A stretch of DNA of 64,000 nt from positions 16,966 to 80,965 of the forward strand of contig CALJLV010000084.1 of assembly GCA_937982505.1 (NCBI GenBank), in the 5' to 3' direction. The notes beneath the pieces were generated by a model, which saw only the letters and a list, made by a program, of their open reading frames with translations, was not told the origin of the DNA and ran no database searches. Shown here piece after piece: positions 52,712 through 61,800 of this stretch (positions are counted from its first letter, which is position 1; each line of letters opens with the position of its first letter). The position numbers and the translations under genes are program-made. The stretch comes from an uncultured Desulfobacteraceae bacterium. Its GTDB lineage: Bacteria > Desulfobacterota > Desulfobacteria > Desulfobacterales > UBA2174.

Positions 52712-53203
52712 CGGCGCCCGCGCCGATGGGCGAACCGGATGGATCCTGCGGGCGGGGGCGATGGCCATTGGGCCTCGCCACCGCCCACGGGCGTTCGAGG
52801 TTTCCGGATCCCGTTGCGCCGCCTCGGCCTGAAAAAAAGAAACCCCGGATCGGGCCTGCCCCGGACGCCATCCGGGACAGCCCGCCTTCCGGGACTCCTC
52901 AGCACCCCGCCACTCCGGGCCCGGCCCCGGGGTCCGTGTTGCACGCCCGAAAAACGATGGGTCTCATTGTAGTGGCTGTGAAAAAAGCAATTGACAGCAC
53001 TGAGCCCTAAAGATTATGGGATAAAACACAAAATCCGAATATTGTCCGGCTTTCCTCTCGGCAGGGATGTGGCTCGCGCTTGGCGTGAAACAAAATCTGA
53101 GGAGGAGACGCGATGCAAGAATTGATCCCCCATTCGCCTGAAAACGGCAGTGGGGTTTTGTTGTTTTGAAATGGGACGATATGGCTGGATTACATGATTA
53201 TTA
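52712..53203. other. Non-coding gap at the boundary of the accessory region
   Basis: No gene is supported here. The first 250 bases are still GC-rich like the preceding core genes; from about 52970 the sequence turns AT-richer. A candidate promoter (TTGACA, 52991) lies at that change. A weak coding hint on the minus strand (53014-53247) lacks any recognised family and is not listed as a gene. Confidence 0.4.
52991..53020 (+). promoter_or_regulatory. Candidate promoter at the start of the accessory region
   Basis: TTGACA (52991-52996) is followed after 18 bases by TATGGG (53015-53020); an alternative -10 begins one base earlier (TTATGG). The -35 is perfect and the -10 weak. Confidence 0.4.
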
Positions 53204-53272
53204 GTCGATCGGTCTGCAGTTGTAAATGAGATTGTAAAGGGTGGCATGAAAGTCGCCGAGAATGTAGTTTAG
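53204..53272 (+). pseudogene. Remnant 3' end of a second brnA antitoxin gene
   Basis: These 69 bases read VDRSAVVNEIVKGGMKVAENVV then stop. They are very close to the end of the intact brnA (53831-53899: VDRSTVVNEILKGGMRIAENVG, stop), in the same frame and length. The first two-thirds of the gene is missing. It is taken as a decayed duplicate or a deletion scar; no toxin gene is attached to it. Confidence 0.8.
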
Positions 53273-53398
53273 CTCTCGTAAGCTTAAACACCACACAATT
53301 GATGCTTTATGCATGCTATCAACGACAAGGAATCCATGATGGACCAGCAATATGTGCTGAGTGAGTTTTGCCTTTTTTGAATCGAATGAGGACGGACA
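53273..53398 (+). other. AT-rich spacer before brnT
   Basis: No feature is recognised in this stretch apart from a GAGG that can serve as the ribosome binding site of the next gene. Confidence 0.4.
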
Positions 53399-53699
53399 AT
53401 GCCGGTCGATCACAATTTTGAGTGGAGTATCGAAAAGGCAGGATCGTACCAAGACAAGCATGAGGTGTCATTCGAGGAGGCCACTACGGTATTTACAGAT
53501 CCGATGGCATTGACTATATTCGATCCTGATCACAGTGACGGAGAAGATCGCTGGATCACCATGGGGATTTCAAACATCGGAAGGTTGCTGATTTTGGCAC
53601 ACACTTTCCGTGAAAGAAAGTGAGAAGGTCAGCACGATACGGATTATTTCAAGTCGAAGAGCAGGAAGACGAGAACATAAGGAATATGGTGAACGATGA
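53399..53699 (+). pseudogene. brnT: BrnT family toxin gene with a frameshift
   Basis: BrnT is the ribonuclease toxin of the BrnT/BrnA type II system. The reading frame from 53399 gives a BrnT sequence (FEWSIEKA, HEVSFEEATTVF, LTIFDPDHSDGEDRWI) up to HTFRE, then a stop at 53621-53623. In the next frame, one base on, the family continues: VSTIRIISSRRAGRREHKEYGER ends at 53699, sharing an ATGA with brnA. The shift lies in the A/G-rich stretch around 53610-53620, consistent with one extra base. It may be a true mutation that disarms the toxin, or a sequencing error; the intact downstream coding and the exact ATGA overlap favour recent origin of either kind. Confidence 0.82.
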
Positions 53700-53899
53700 T
53701 GAGAGAAGAATACGATTTTTCCAAGGGGGAACGGGGTAAGTTCTATCGTCATGACGTTAAATTGAATGTCCCTATTTATTTGGATGAGGATGTTTTGGCA
53801 TTTGTTGAAGAACTCGCATCCAAAAAAGGGGTCGATCGGTCTACGGTTGTGAATGAAATTCTGAAAGGCGGCATGAGGATCGCCGAGAATGTAGGTTAG
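53696..53899 (+). CDS. brnA: BrnA family antitoxin
   Basis: A 67-residue antitoxin starting MREEYDFSKGERGKFYRHD, the typical BrnA N-terminus, followed by a ribbon-helix-helix segment (VPIYLDEDVLAFVEEL and GVDRSTVVNEILKGGM, about residues 25-60). BrnA dimers bind DNA and neutralise BrnT, and repress their own operon. The start overlaps the stop of the frame-restored toxin by ATGA. If the toxin is really dead, this antitoxin is a leftover. Some BrnA proteins begin at the second Met (53699). Confidence 0.9.
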   Translation: MMREEYDFSKGERGKFYRHDVKLNVPIYLDEDVLAFVEELASKKGVDRSTVVNEILKGGMRIAENVG

Positions 53900-53988
53900 C
53901 TTTGGGTTCGGACATAAAGGTGAGTATCTGTTCGGAAGTGATGGACGAAAGTTCTATGTTACCGAAATGGTTTCGATGGAGGTGCACT

Positions 53989-54222
53989 GTGGATGCAGTA
54001 ACTGACCGAGTCACCGAGGAAGCCCTTTCGCTTCCCGCAGACGCCCGCTTGGACCTCGTAGAGAAACTTCTCACCAGCCTCAACCTGCCGATCGACAACG
54101 AGATCGACCGCCTTTGGGCCGAGGAGGCCGAGCGTCGCGTCACCCAGCTCGAAGCTGGGGAAGCTAAGCTTGTGCCCGGTGATGAGGTCTTCTCGAAGAT
54201 CCGCACGAAACACGGAAGATGA
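53989..54222 (+). CDS. Addiction-module antitoxin (Unstab_antitox/ParD-like family)
   Basis: A 77-residue protein beginning VDAVTDRVTEEALSLPADARLDLVEKLL, the pattern of the Pfam family of unstable antitoxins, and continuing to IDNEIDRLWAEEAERRVTQLEAGE and VFSKIRTKHGR. The GTG at 53989 is chosen because GGAGG lies 6 bases upstream and because it fits the family length of about 75 residues; an ATG at 53902 would add 29 residues with no family support. Its stop overlaps the next start by four bases. It should neutralise the RelE/ParE-type toxin downstream. Confidence 0.88.
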   Translation: MDAVTDRVTEEALSLPADARLDLVEKLLTSLNLPIDNEIDRLWAEEAERRVTQLEAGEAKLVPGDEVFSKIRTKHGR

Positions 54223-54506
54223 AATTCTACTTCCACGAAGACGCTGAAACGGAGTTCGACAAGGCAGTCGACTACTATGAGGAGTGTCGAGCAGGTCTCG
54301 GGATGGAATTCGCAAAGGAAGTCTACGCGGCAATTGCGCGTGTCGTCCAATTCCCCGAGGCTTGGTCTCCCATGTCGAAAAACACGCGGCGATGCCTGAT
54401 GAACCGGTTTCCCTTCGGGGTCATCTACCGCGTCAAATTCAACCACATTGAGGTGATCGCTGTAGCTGACCTTCGCCGGCCGTCCGGCTACTGGCGAGAT
54501 CGATAA
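54219..54506 (+). CDS. RelE/ParE superfamily toxin
   Basis: A 95-residue protein. FYFHEDAETEFDKAVDYYEECRAGLGMEFAKEVYAAIARVVQFPEAWSPM is the N-terminal two-thirds of the ParE type fold, and FPFGVIYRVKFNHIEVIAVADLRRPSGYWRDR is the C-terminal strand pair. Such proteins act on gyrase (ParE) or on ribosome-bound mRNA (RelE); the sequence does not settle which. Translation is coupled to the antitoxin by an ATGA overlap. It is a complete toxin-antitoxin pair, separate from brnTA only by about 90 bases. Confidence 0.9.
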   Translation: MKFYFHEDAETEFDKAVDYYEECRAGLGMEFAKEVYAAIARVVQFPEAWSPMSKNTRRCLMNRFPFGVIYRVKFNHIEVIAVADLRRPSGYWRDR

Positions 54507-54683
54507 AGACGCAGAAAAACACGCTCCATCGCGACGCCTTATTGCCCGCCGCTTTGCTTCGGTCAATCCGATGGGGCTGAGCGCGGCTGTTGATGCTTTA
54601 TTATCCCAAGCGTTCGTTTTCCACCGCCTGCTAAAGTGATGATTAACGGATGAAACATTGGGGGCCAAAAAGGAGACTTTTGG

Positions 54684-55281
54684 ATGGCAACTGCCTTGAT
54701 CACAGGTGCATCCAGCGGTATCGGAATGGAAATGGCACGGATTTTGGCAATGCATCGAATAAACCTCGTTTTGGCAGCTCGGCGAGGAGAAATTCTGCAG
54801 CGCCTGAAAGAGGAAAATGATCGACTTAGACATCAGCGCTCTGACCAGGATCACCCACCATGTGCTTACAGGCATGATCCACCGCGGCAAGGGCCGAATC
54901 CTCAACATCGCCTCGACGGCGGCTTTTCAGCCTGGTCCGATGATGAGTGTTTACTGCGCCACCAAAGCCTATGTCCTGAATTTTTCGGAAGCGCTGGCGT
55001 CCGAATTGAAAGGCACCGGTGTCACCGTGACGGTTTTGTGCCCTGGCCCGGTGGCAACAGAATTCTTGACTGTGGCAGGTGCGAGTTTAAAAAGGTCATT
55101 GTATGTTAAATTGAACAAACCGGTCTCCTCCCGTGAAGTCGCCCAATATGGTTTGAAGGCGCTGATGGACGGCAGGGGGTTGGCTGTTCATGGATGGCTC
55201 AACCGGCTAACAGCATTTGCGGTCCGGCTTGCACCGAGAAAATTGACCGTTTTGCTGGCCCATCTGGTTATGAAAAGTTAG
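54684..55281 (+). pseudogene. Short-chain dehydrogenase gene with an internal deletion
   Basis: The first part, MATALITGASSGIGMEMARIL and VLAARRGEILQRLKEEN, is a standard SDR start with the TGxxxGIG cofactor motif (residues 7-14). The second part, in a different frame, is MIDLDISALTRITHHVL, then NIASTAAFQPGP and YCATKAYVLNFSEAL with the catalytic YxxxK and the C-terminal GVTVTVLCPGP. The stretch with the NNAG motif, about 60 residues, is missing and the two halves meet out of frame near 54819. The gene cannot make a normal enzyme. It is taken as a decayed member of the island, close to an OYE-type gene 25 bases downstream. Confidence 0.87.
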
Positions 55282-55306
55282 CCTGCCACGGAAAGGTGGC
55301 AATTCC

Positions 55307-56500
55307 ATGACGACACTCTTCGATCCGATCCCGATTGGTTCCATGAAATTGGGCAATCGTTTCGTCTGTTCGGCCACCTACGAGGCCATGGCCGGTGAAG
55401 ACGGCCGGGTGACCGCCGATCTAACGGCACGCTACGAACGGCTCGCACGCGGCGGAGTCGGCTTGATTGTCCCCGGACACATGTATGTCCATCCTCGCGG
55501 GCGCGCCATGGGCAAGCAAATCGGTATCCACGACGACGCCATGCTGCCGGGTCTGGAAGCTCTGGCAGACAGTGTTCATCGAAACGGGAGACGGATTGTG
55601 TTCCAACTCGCCCACGCTGGACGCCAGGCTCCTCGCAGGGTAACTGGCGCTGCGCCGCTTGCCCCCAGTGGCCAAGGGCTTGACCCGGCCTCAATGAACC
55701 GGCCAAAAAAGCTGAGCGAAGATCAAATCGTCGCAATCATTCAATCTTTTGCCAGCGCCGCTCGGCGTGCCAAACAGGCCGGCGCAGACGGCGTGCAGCT
55801 CCACGCGGCCCACGGGTACCTGCTCAACGAGTTTCTCTCGCCGTTTTACAACCGGCGCAGAGACGCTTGGGGAGGCAGTGCTGAAAAGTGCTTCCGCTTT
55901 GTACGCGAAACTATCGCCGCCGTTCAAAAAGCCGTGGGAGGTTCGATTCCGGTATTGATCAAGATAAACACATGTGACTTCACTCCTGAGCCAGGGATCA
56001 CCCCACTACTGGCCGCCCGCTACGCCGGATGGCTCCGAACCGCGGGAATCGATGCCGTGGAAGTCAGCAGCGGCACCTACTACAGCTTCCATACCGTGCG
56101 CGGCGAAATTCCCCTTGATGAGCTGGCCCGGGGCTTGCCCTCATGGATGCGGCCTTTGGCCAAGTTGAAGTTCAAAAGCCTCGTAAAGCCCTGTGCATTC
56201 AAGGAGTCCTACAATCTTCCAGGGGCCGAGGGGGTTCGAAGAGAGCTTGGCGACGTGCCACTCATTCTGGTGGGCGGAATGCGACGCAGGCAGCAAATGG
56301 AGGAGTTGCTGGAAAAAAGCGCGGCGGACCTGATTTCCATGAGCCGCCCTTTTGTACGAGAGCCTTCCCTGGTGGAAAAGTTCCGGGAGGGAAAGTCCGA
56401 AACCGCCTCTTGTGTCTCCTGCAACATGTGCTTTGCAGCCGTATTCAATAATCTAGCGCTGGGCTGCTATCGAAATGGACTGCCGATGAAGGTTTCATAA
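55307..56500 (+). CDS. NADH:flavin oxidoreductase/Old Yellow Enzyme family
   Basis: A 397-residue TIM-barrel flavoenzyme. IGSMKLGNRFVCSAT near the start, FQLAHAGRQAP, GADGVQLHAAHGYLLNEFLSPFYNRRRD (about residues 160-188), with the His and Tyr of the active site, and VGGMR near residue 324 are visible. The C-terminus CVSCNMCF plus a later Cys resembles the iron-sulfur motif of 2,4-dienoyl-CoA reductase-type enzymes, but the second FAD/NAD-binding half of those enzymes is missing. It may be an FMN/4Fe4S single-domain protein acting on an alkene substrate. The substrate is unknown. Confidence 0.87.
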   Translation: MTTLFDPIPIGSMKLGNRFVCSATYEAMAGEDGRVTADLTARYERLARGGVGLIVPGHMYVHPRGRAMGKQIGIHDDAMLPGLEALADSVHRNGRRIVFQLAHAGRQAPRRVTGAAPLAPSGQGLDPASMNRPKKLSEDQIVAIIQSFASAARRAKQAGADGVQLHAAHGYLLNEFLSPFYNRRRDAWGGSAEKCFRFVRETIAAVQKAVGGSIPVLIKINTCDFTPEPGITPLLAARYAGWLRTAGIDAVEVSSGTYYSFHTVRGEIPLDELARGLPSWMRPLAKLKFKSLVKPCAFKESYNLPGAEGVRRELGDVPLILVGGMRRRQQMEELLEKSAADLISMSRPFVREPSLVEKFREGKSETASCVSCNMCFAAVFNNLALGCYRNGLPMKVS

Positions 56501-56635
56501 AAAGAGATGGGCATCGGATTTCTTGTGAAGTAGGCTGGGGGCTAATCGGGTAAAGGGGAGTCTTTCTCTCCTCTTCCCCAACCACCTATGGACGCCGAAG
56601 AAGAAATTGGCGTCAAAGGGAAAAGGAGGATCACC

Positions 56636-57064
56636 ATGGAAGTGCAAGACGGAATTGGCGCTTCGATTACAGTTGAGTTATCAGTTCGACTCGATGAACT
56701 CGATTATTTGGGGATCGTCCATACTTCCAACTATCTCAAGTACATGGAACATGCACGAGTAAAACTGTTGGAAAAGTATGATGTCGATTTATTGGCCTGG
56801 CTCAACAAGGGAATTCGTTCCATAGTTGTGAACGACACGATTAATTACCGACAACCTGCCCATTACGGAGAATTACTAGAAATCACATGTATGGTCGAAA
56901 AGTTCGGTAGGAGTTCAACCACGCTCACCTACAAAATCGTCGAAAAAAAATCTGGTAAAGAGGTTCTAAACGGTTCTACGACAATGGTCTGTATCAACAA
57001 CGAAGGGAAGCCGACACCTATCCCTGAAGAAATCAAGGCGAAGTTCGGTTTCAAGTCATTATAA
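56636..57064 (+). CDS. Acyl-CoA thioesterase-like protein (4HBT hot-dog fold)
   Basis: A 142-residue protein of the 4-hydroxybenzoyl-CoA thioesterase/YbgC group. ELSVRLDELDYLGIVHTSNYLKYMEHARVKLLEKYDVDLLAWLNKGI has the DxxGxVxxxxYxxxxxxAR signature, with the catalytic Asp in LDELDYLG. The start at 56636 follows AAAAGGAGG with ideal spacing; an in-frame ATG at 56588 lacks one. The gene stands between the OYE-type and the MttB-family genes, and could act on an acyl-CoA from one of these, but this is inference. Confidence 0.88.
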   Translation: MEVQDGIGASITVELSVRLDELDYLGIVHTSNYLKYMEHARVKLLEKYDVDLLAWLNKGIRSIVVNDTINYRQPAHYGELLEITCMVEKFGRSSTTLTYKIVEKKSGKEVLNGSTTMVCINNEGKPTPIPEEIKAKFGFKSL

Positions 57065-57206
57065 ACCTGCAAGTCGCACCAGGCTTGGCCTAGCGCTCCG
57101 GAATGGCAGAGGTGTTGCTTCGGCCTTTTACGACAAAATCTCTATTTCAACAGCCCTGTGATTTAAGACCAACCAGGAACGACAAACTTGGAGAAAAGCG
57201 AACATA

Positions 57207-58673
57207 ATGAAGAAACAGGCAGATGAGATATTTGGCAAAGGCATCCACCTGGAAAAGGAGGCACAATTCGAAAAGGCCGAAGCCATTTATGAAGATCTTT
57301 TTCGACATGTCACCGACGAAATGTTGCTGAAAAAAATTCAATGCCGAATGGAAGACATCCACCATTTGATCGCAGAAAAGGAAATTTACCAGCGTATTGA
57401 TGAAAACGCAAAACGGGTGCTGACGGAAATCGGTATAAATATCAGCGACAACCAACCCCTCATGGATATTCTTCTGGAAGCCGACGCTGTGGATTTCGAC
57501 AATGAAACGGCGCTTTTCATTCCCTTGAAGCGGGGTTATATTGACCATTGCCTGGAGCAGGTACCCCGAAAAATGCCTGGGGACCCCGGGATGAACACTT
57601 TCGGCACGGGTGCAACATCACCCTTTCTAAAGCGGGCCGGCGACGAAGAACTGCGGCCGGCCAACCGCGAGGAATACACAGAAATCATCCTTACGGTGGG
57701 AAAACAGCATGATGTTGTAGGCATTTTCAGTCTGCCGGTGGCCTGCGACAAGAGCATTTCCCTTTTCGAGATCGCCCGGCTGATGGAGAAAAACTACCCG
57801 GGACTCAAAATGATCACCACCAACACGATGAGCGATGATGAATCATCTTTTTTGAAAGAAAAAGAGCATTGGGTCGACGGCACCAGCCTGATCACTTCCC
57901 TAACCCCAATGACCAACATGGTGGATCCTTTTTTGCGTAGTGCCAGGATGGGCAACAACCTTTTGCTGATAGACCAAAGCATTGCCGGCGTCTCTGCTCC
58001 CGGCACCCCAGAGGCTTTCCTGACACAGATCCATGCCCAGGTTATTTTCATGATGGTTGTTGCTCAGACCGTCAACCCGGGCATCGCGTGCATCCACTGT
58101 GGTATACCCAGTGTTATCGATTCAAGCGGCAATCTTTCTTACAGTTCTCCCCATCAAACCGTCATCAATGCTGCCATGGCACGCGTCAACGCCTGGATTA
58201 CAAATTTTCCTTCCGCCCAGACCGGAGGCAGCACAAGCCTGCCCGATGTAACTTTCCAGGCGCTTTTAGATTCTGAATTGAGCCGCAACACCCTGCGAAA
58301 GTACGGGGTGCATATTGTACGACATGCCATGGGGGCTTTAGGCAGCCTCAACTTTTTCAGCTTGGAAAAATTTTTGGAAGACTGCGCGCGTGAAAGACGG
58401 TCCCGGATGATATTCGATGCAGTTCCCCAGGATATTGGCGTGATACCGATGTACTTTCCCGCTGATGACCAGGCCCTTGAGGCAATCCGGGAGATTGCTG
58501 AAAAAGGCAACCCCAAAAATGCGGATCACACACTGAAGCACGTGGACTCATTTTGCCAGTGGGAGGACAATATCCGTCGAGCGGCCAAAAAGAAACTGTA
58601 CTATCCACAACTCAACGATACGGTCATCGATTCAATCACCTACGATGCGCCATGTTCTCCAGCCCCCCTCTGA
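57207..58673 (+). CDS. MttB family (non-pyrrolysine) methyltransferase with N-terminal helical extension
   Basis: A 488-residue protein of the trimethylamine methyltransferase (MttB) superfamily. The family core starts at about residue 60 (ENAKRVLTEIGINI) and includes TGATSPFLKRAG-like and VNPGIACIHCGIPS segments. No in-frame TAG is present, so it is not a pyrrolysine protein; non-pyrrolysine members act on quaternary amines such as glycine betaine, proline betaine or carnitine with a corrinoid protein partner. The first 55 residues (KEAQFEKAEAIYEDLFRHVTD) resemble a TPR-like helical pair, which is unusual. No corrinoid protein or reductase gene is near. Substrate unknown. Confidence 0.8.
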   Translation: MKKQADEIFGKGIHLEKEAQFEKAEAIYEDLFRHVTDEMLLKKIQCRMEDIHHLIAEKEIYQRIDENAKRVLTEIGINISDNQPLMDILLEADAVDFDNETALFIPLKRGYIDHCLEQVPRKMPGDPGMNTFGTGATSPFLKRAGDEELRPANREEYTEIILTVGKQHDVVGIFSLPVACDKSISLFEIARLMEKNYPGLKMITTNTMSDDESSFLKEKEHWVDGTSLITSLTPMTNMVDPFLRSARMGNNLLLIDQSIAGVSAPGTPEAFLTQIHAQVIFMMVVAQTVNPGIACIHCGIPSVIDSSGNLSYSSPHQTVINAAMARVNAWITNFPSAQTGGSTSLPDVTFQALLDSELSRNTLRKYGVHIVRHAMGALGSLNFFSLEKFLEDCARERRSRMIFDAVPQDIGVIPMYFPADDQALEAIREIAEKGNPKNADHTLKHVDSFCQWEDNIRRAAKKKLYYPQLNDTVIDSITYDAPCSPAPL

Positions 58674-58848
58674 GGAGGGCGTGCTAACCGCCAGGCCGGA
58701 GGCACGGCTTCAGGCTACCGTCGGCAACCAGGGGACGCATTGACATTGACACCGGCCAGAGCTTTCGGTAATCGCTTAACTATCTGACTGAGTACCGGAA
58801 TATTGCGGCCGGCCCCGGCCTTCCTGGTCCCAGAGGAGTGACGCCCGA

Positions 58849-61800
58849 ATGAATTCATCAAGCCTTGTCGGACTGATGAACAATGCGGCCCTCTTGATCG
58901 CCCTGGGTCTGCTGTACGACATCCTCGGCGTCCGGCAAATCGGCAAAAACCCGACTTTCCGGCAGATGTTCGCCGGCGCCGTCATCGGCGCCATCGGCAT
59001 CGCCATCATGTCCACGCCCTGGAATTTCGGCCATGGGGTCATCTTCGATACCCGCTCGGTGCTGCTGTGCATCGCCGGCCTTTTTTTCGGCACCCTACCC
59101 ACCCTCATCGCCGTGATCCTCACCGCCGCCTTTCGATTGTCGACGGGCGGTGCCGGCGCCTGGGTCGGCGTCGCCGTGATCGGGACATCAGGGGCCGTCG
59201 GTCTCGCCTGGCGGCATCTCCGGCGCCGGCGGGACCACGACCCCTCCACGGGCGAACTCTACCTGCTGGGGATCGTGGTGCACGTGGCCATGCTGGCCTG
59301 GATGCTGCTGCTGCCAGGAACGGTGGCCCCGAGCGTGCTGCAAAATATCAGCCTGCCGGTGATGCTGATCCACCCGATGGCGACCGTCCTTCTGGGCGTG
59401 CTGCTGGTCAATCGCAAGCGGCGCACCGAGGCGGAACATCGATTGCGGACGAGCGAAGCAAAGTTTCGCCATCTCTTCGAGCACCACCCCGCCGTCAAAC
59501 TGCTGATCGATCCGGATAACGGCCGAATCGTGCAGGCAAACCGCGCGGCCGAGACGTTTTACGGGTGGCCCGTCAAGCAAATCCAAGGGATGGCCGTCCA
59601 TGATATCAACACGCTGCCGGCCGACCAGGTGCGGGCGGAAATGGAAAAGGCCCGCTCTCGTGAAAAGAGCCATTTCAGCTTCAAGCATCGCCTGGCCGAC
59701 AATTCGATCCGAGACGTGGAGGTCTACAGTGGAAAGGTTCGAATCGGCGGGAAGGCATATCTTCATTCCATCGTTCACGACGTGTCCGACAGCCGGCGCG
59801 CGGTAGAGGCGCTGCGGGAAAGCGAGGACAAGTATCGGCGGCTGGCCGAGAACATGTCCGACGTCGTCTGGATCACGGACTTCGATTTGCGCACGACCTA
59901 TGTGAGCCCCTCGGTGGAGCGGCTTGTGGGAGAGCCGGTCGAGGCGCACCTGAAGCGGTCTTTCGAAGAGAAGTTCCCCCCGGATTCCTTGAATACGCTG
60001 ATACACACATTTGCCGAAGAAATGGAGCGGGAAAAGGACCCCGGCTGCGACCGGAAGCGGTCACGGATGATCGAGGTGGAGCACTATCGGGCGGACGGGA
60101 GCACCGTCTGGGTGTCCATCCATTGCTCGTTCGTGCGGGACGCCAACGGCACACCAGTGGGCCTTCAAGGGGTAACCCGGGACATCAGCGAACGCAGGGC
60201 GGCCGAGGAGTCCATGCGGCACGCCAACGACCTGATGCGCTATGTTGTAGAACACGCCAACAGCGGCGTCGCCGTCCATGACCGCGACCTGCGCTACATC
60301 TACGTCAGCCAGCGCTATCTGGACCAGTACAAGATCGCCGAGCAAGAGGTCATCGGCCGGCACCACTACGACGTGTTTCCGGACCTGCCCCAGAAATGGC
60401 GCCATGTCCACCAGCGGGCGCTGGCGGGCGAAGTCTCCCGTGCCGATCGGGACCCCTATCCGCGGGAGGACGGCACCCTCGAGTGGACGCGCTGGGAGTG
60501 CCGCCCCTGGTACGCGGCCGACGGCACCATCGGCGGCATCATCGTCTACACCGAGGTGATCACCGGCCGCGTGCGGACCGAAGAGGCTCTGCGCGCCAGC
60601 GAAGAACAGCAGCGCAGCATGATCGCCGCCTCGCCCCTGGCCATCATCAGTCTGGATGCCCAGGGCGTGGTGCAAAGCTGGAACGATTCCGCCGAACGGA
60701 TATTCGGATGGCCGGCCCACGAAGCCATGGGCCGCTTCCTGCCCCTCGTGCCGGAGGACCAGTATGCCCATTTCGCCGGCCTGCGGCGGCGCGTCATGGC
60801 CGGCGAATCGCTGGCCAACGTGGAACTGACCCGGCGCCGCAGGGACGGTTCCGCCATCGAGGTCAGCCTGTCGACGGCGCCCATCCGCGACCAGGACGGC
60901 CGGCCCGCGGCAATCATGGCCGTGCTCGAAGACATTACGGAACGCAAAAAGGCCGAGAAGCGCCTCAACTGGAACATCCAGCGCAACGCGCTGCTTTCGC
61001 AGACGGCTGCCCGCCTGCTGCAAAGCGATGTCCCTCAGGATATCGTCGAGGACCTTTGCCGGCGGATCATGGAGTTTCTCGACTGCCATGTTTTTTTCAA
61101 CTTCGTTCTGGACGCCCAGAGCGGCAAGCTGCAGTTGAACGCCTATGCCGGCATTCCCGCCGAAAACGCCGGGCAGATTGAATGGCTCGACCAGGGGGTT
61201 GCCGTTTGCGGTGGCATGGCTCACGATCGCCGGCGCAGGGTCTACGAAAATATCCAGGAGGCGGCCGATCCGGTCCTCGACAAGGTAAAATCCTGGGGGA
61301 TCCAAGCCTACGGCTGCCATCCGCTGATGGTTGAAGACCGGCTGATCGGCACCTTGTCCTTCGGCACCCGGTCGCGGCCGCGGTTTGCACCCGAAGAAAT
61401 CGAAATGATGGAGTCGGTGACCCACCTGGTGGCCACAGCCATGAACCGGGTGCATATGGAGCGTGCCCTGCGGGCGAGCGAAGAAAAGTTCCGCCTGCTG
61501 GTGGAAAACTCACCGGACGCCATATTTATCCAGACCGAAGGCCGCTTTGCCTATCTCAACCAGGGGGCGATCAACCTTTTTGGCGCTCGGTCGGCCGATG
61601 AGTTGCTCGGCACCGACATCATGGATCGCTTTCACCCCGACTTTCACGAGGCGGTCCGGGAGCGAATCCGCTCATTGAACCAGAGAAAGGAGCAGGTGCC
61701 CATCCTGGAGCAGATCTACCTGCGCATGGACGGCAGCCCGGTGAACGTCGAAGTCTCCGCCGTGCCGTTCAATCACCAGGGCCAGGACGGCGCGATCGTT

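Noticed and set aside
52726..53010. A 94-residue plus-strand frame after the ferritin-like gene
   Set aside because: Pro/Gly/Arg-rich, no ribosome binding site, and it crosses the composition change.
53014..53247. A 77-residue minus-strand frame at the island edge
   Set aside because: No family match, no ribosome binding site, and it crosses the brnA remnant.
54507..54683. Considered as an integron attC site or a recombination scar between the toxin gene and the SDR remnant
   Set aside because: No GTTRGGC-type core or paired stem was found.
53841..54908. A 355-residue minus-strand frame over the second toxin-antitoxin pair and the SDR remnant
   Set aside because: Plus-strand families are clear here, and the frame contains no recognised domain; its Ser/Arg-rich composition is artefactual.
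57207..58673. Considered as a pyrrolysine-containing MttB
   Set aside because: The frame has no in-frame TAG and is uninterrupted.
58746..58774. Possible promoter (TTGACA, 17 bases, TAATCG) for the giant kinase
   Set aside because: The -10 matches the consensus in only two or three positions, so it is too weak to list.
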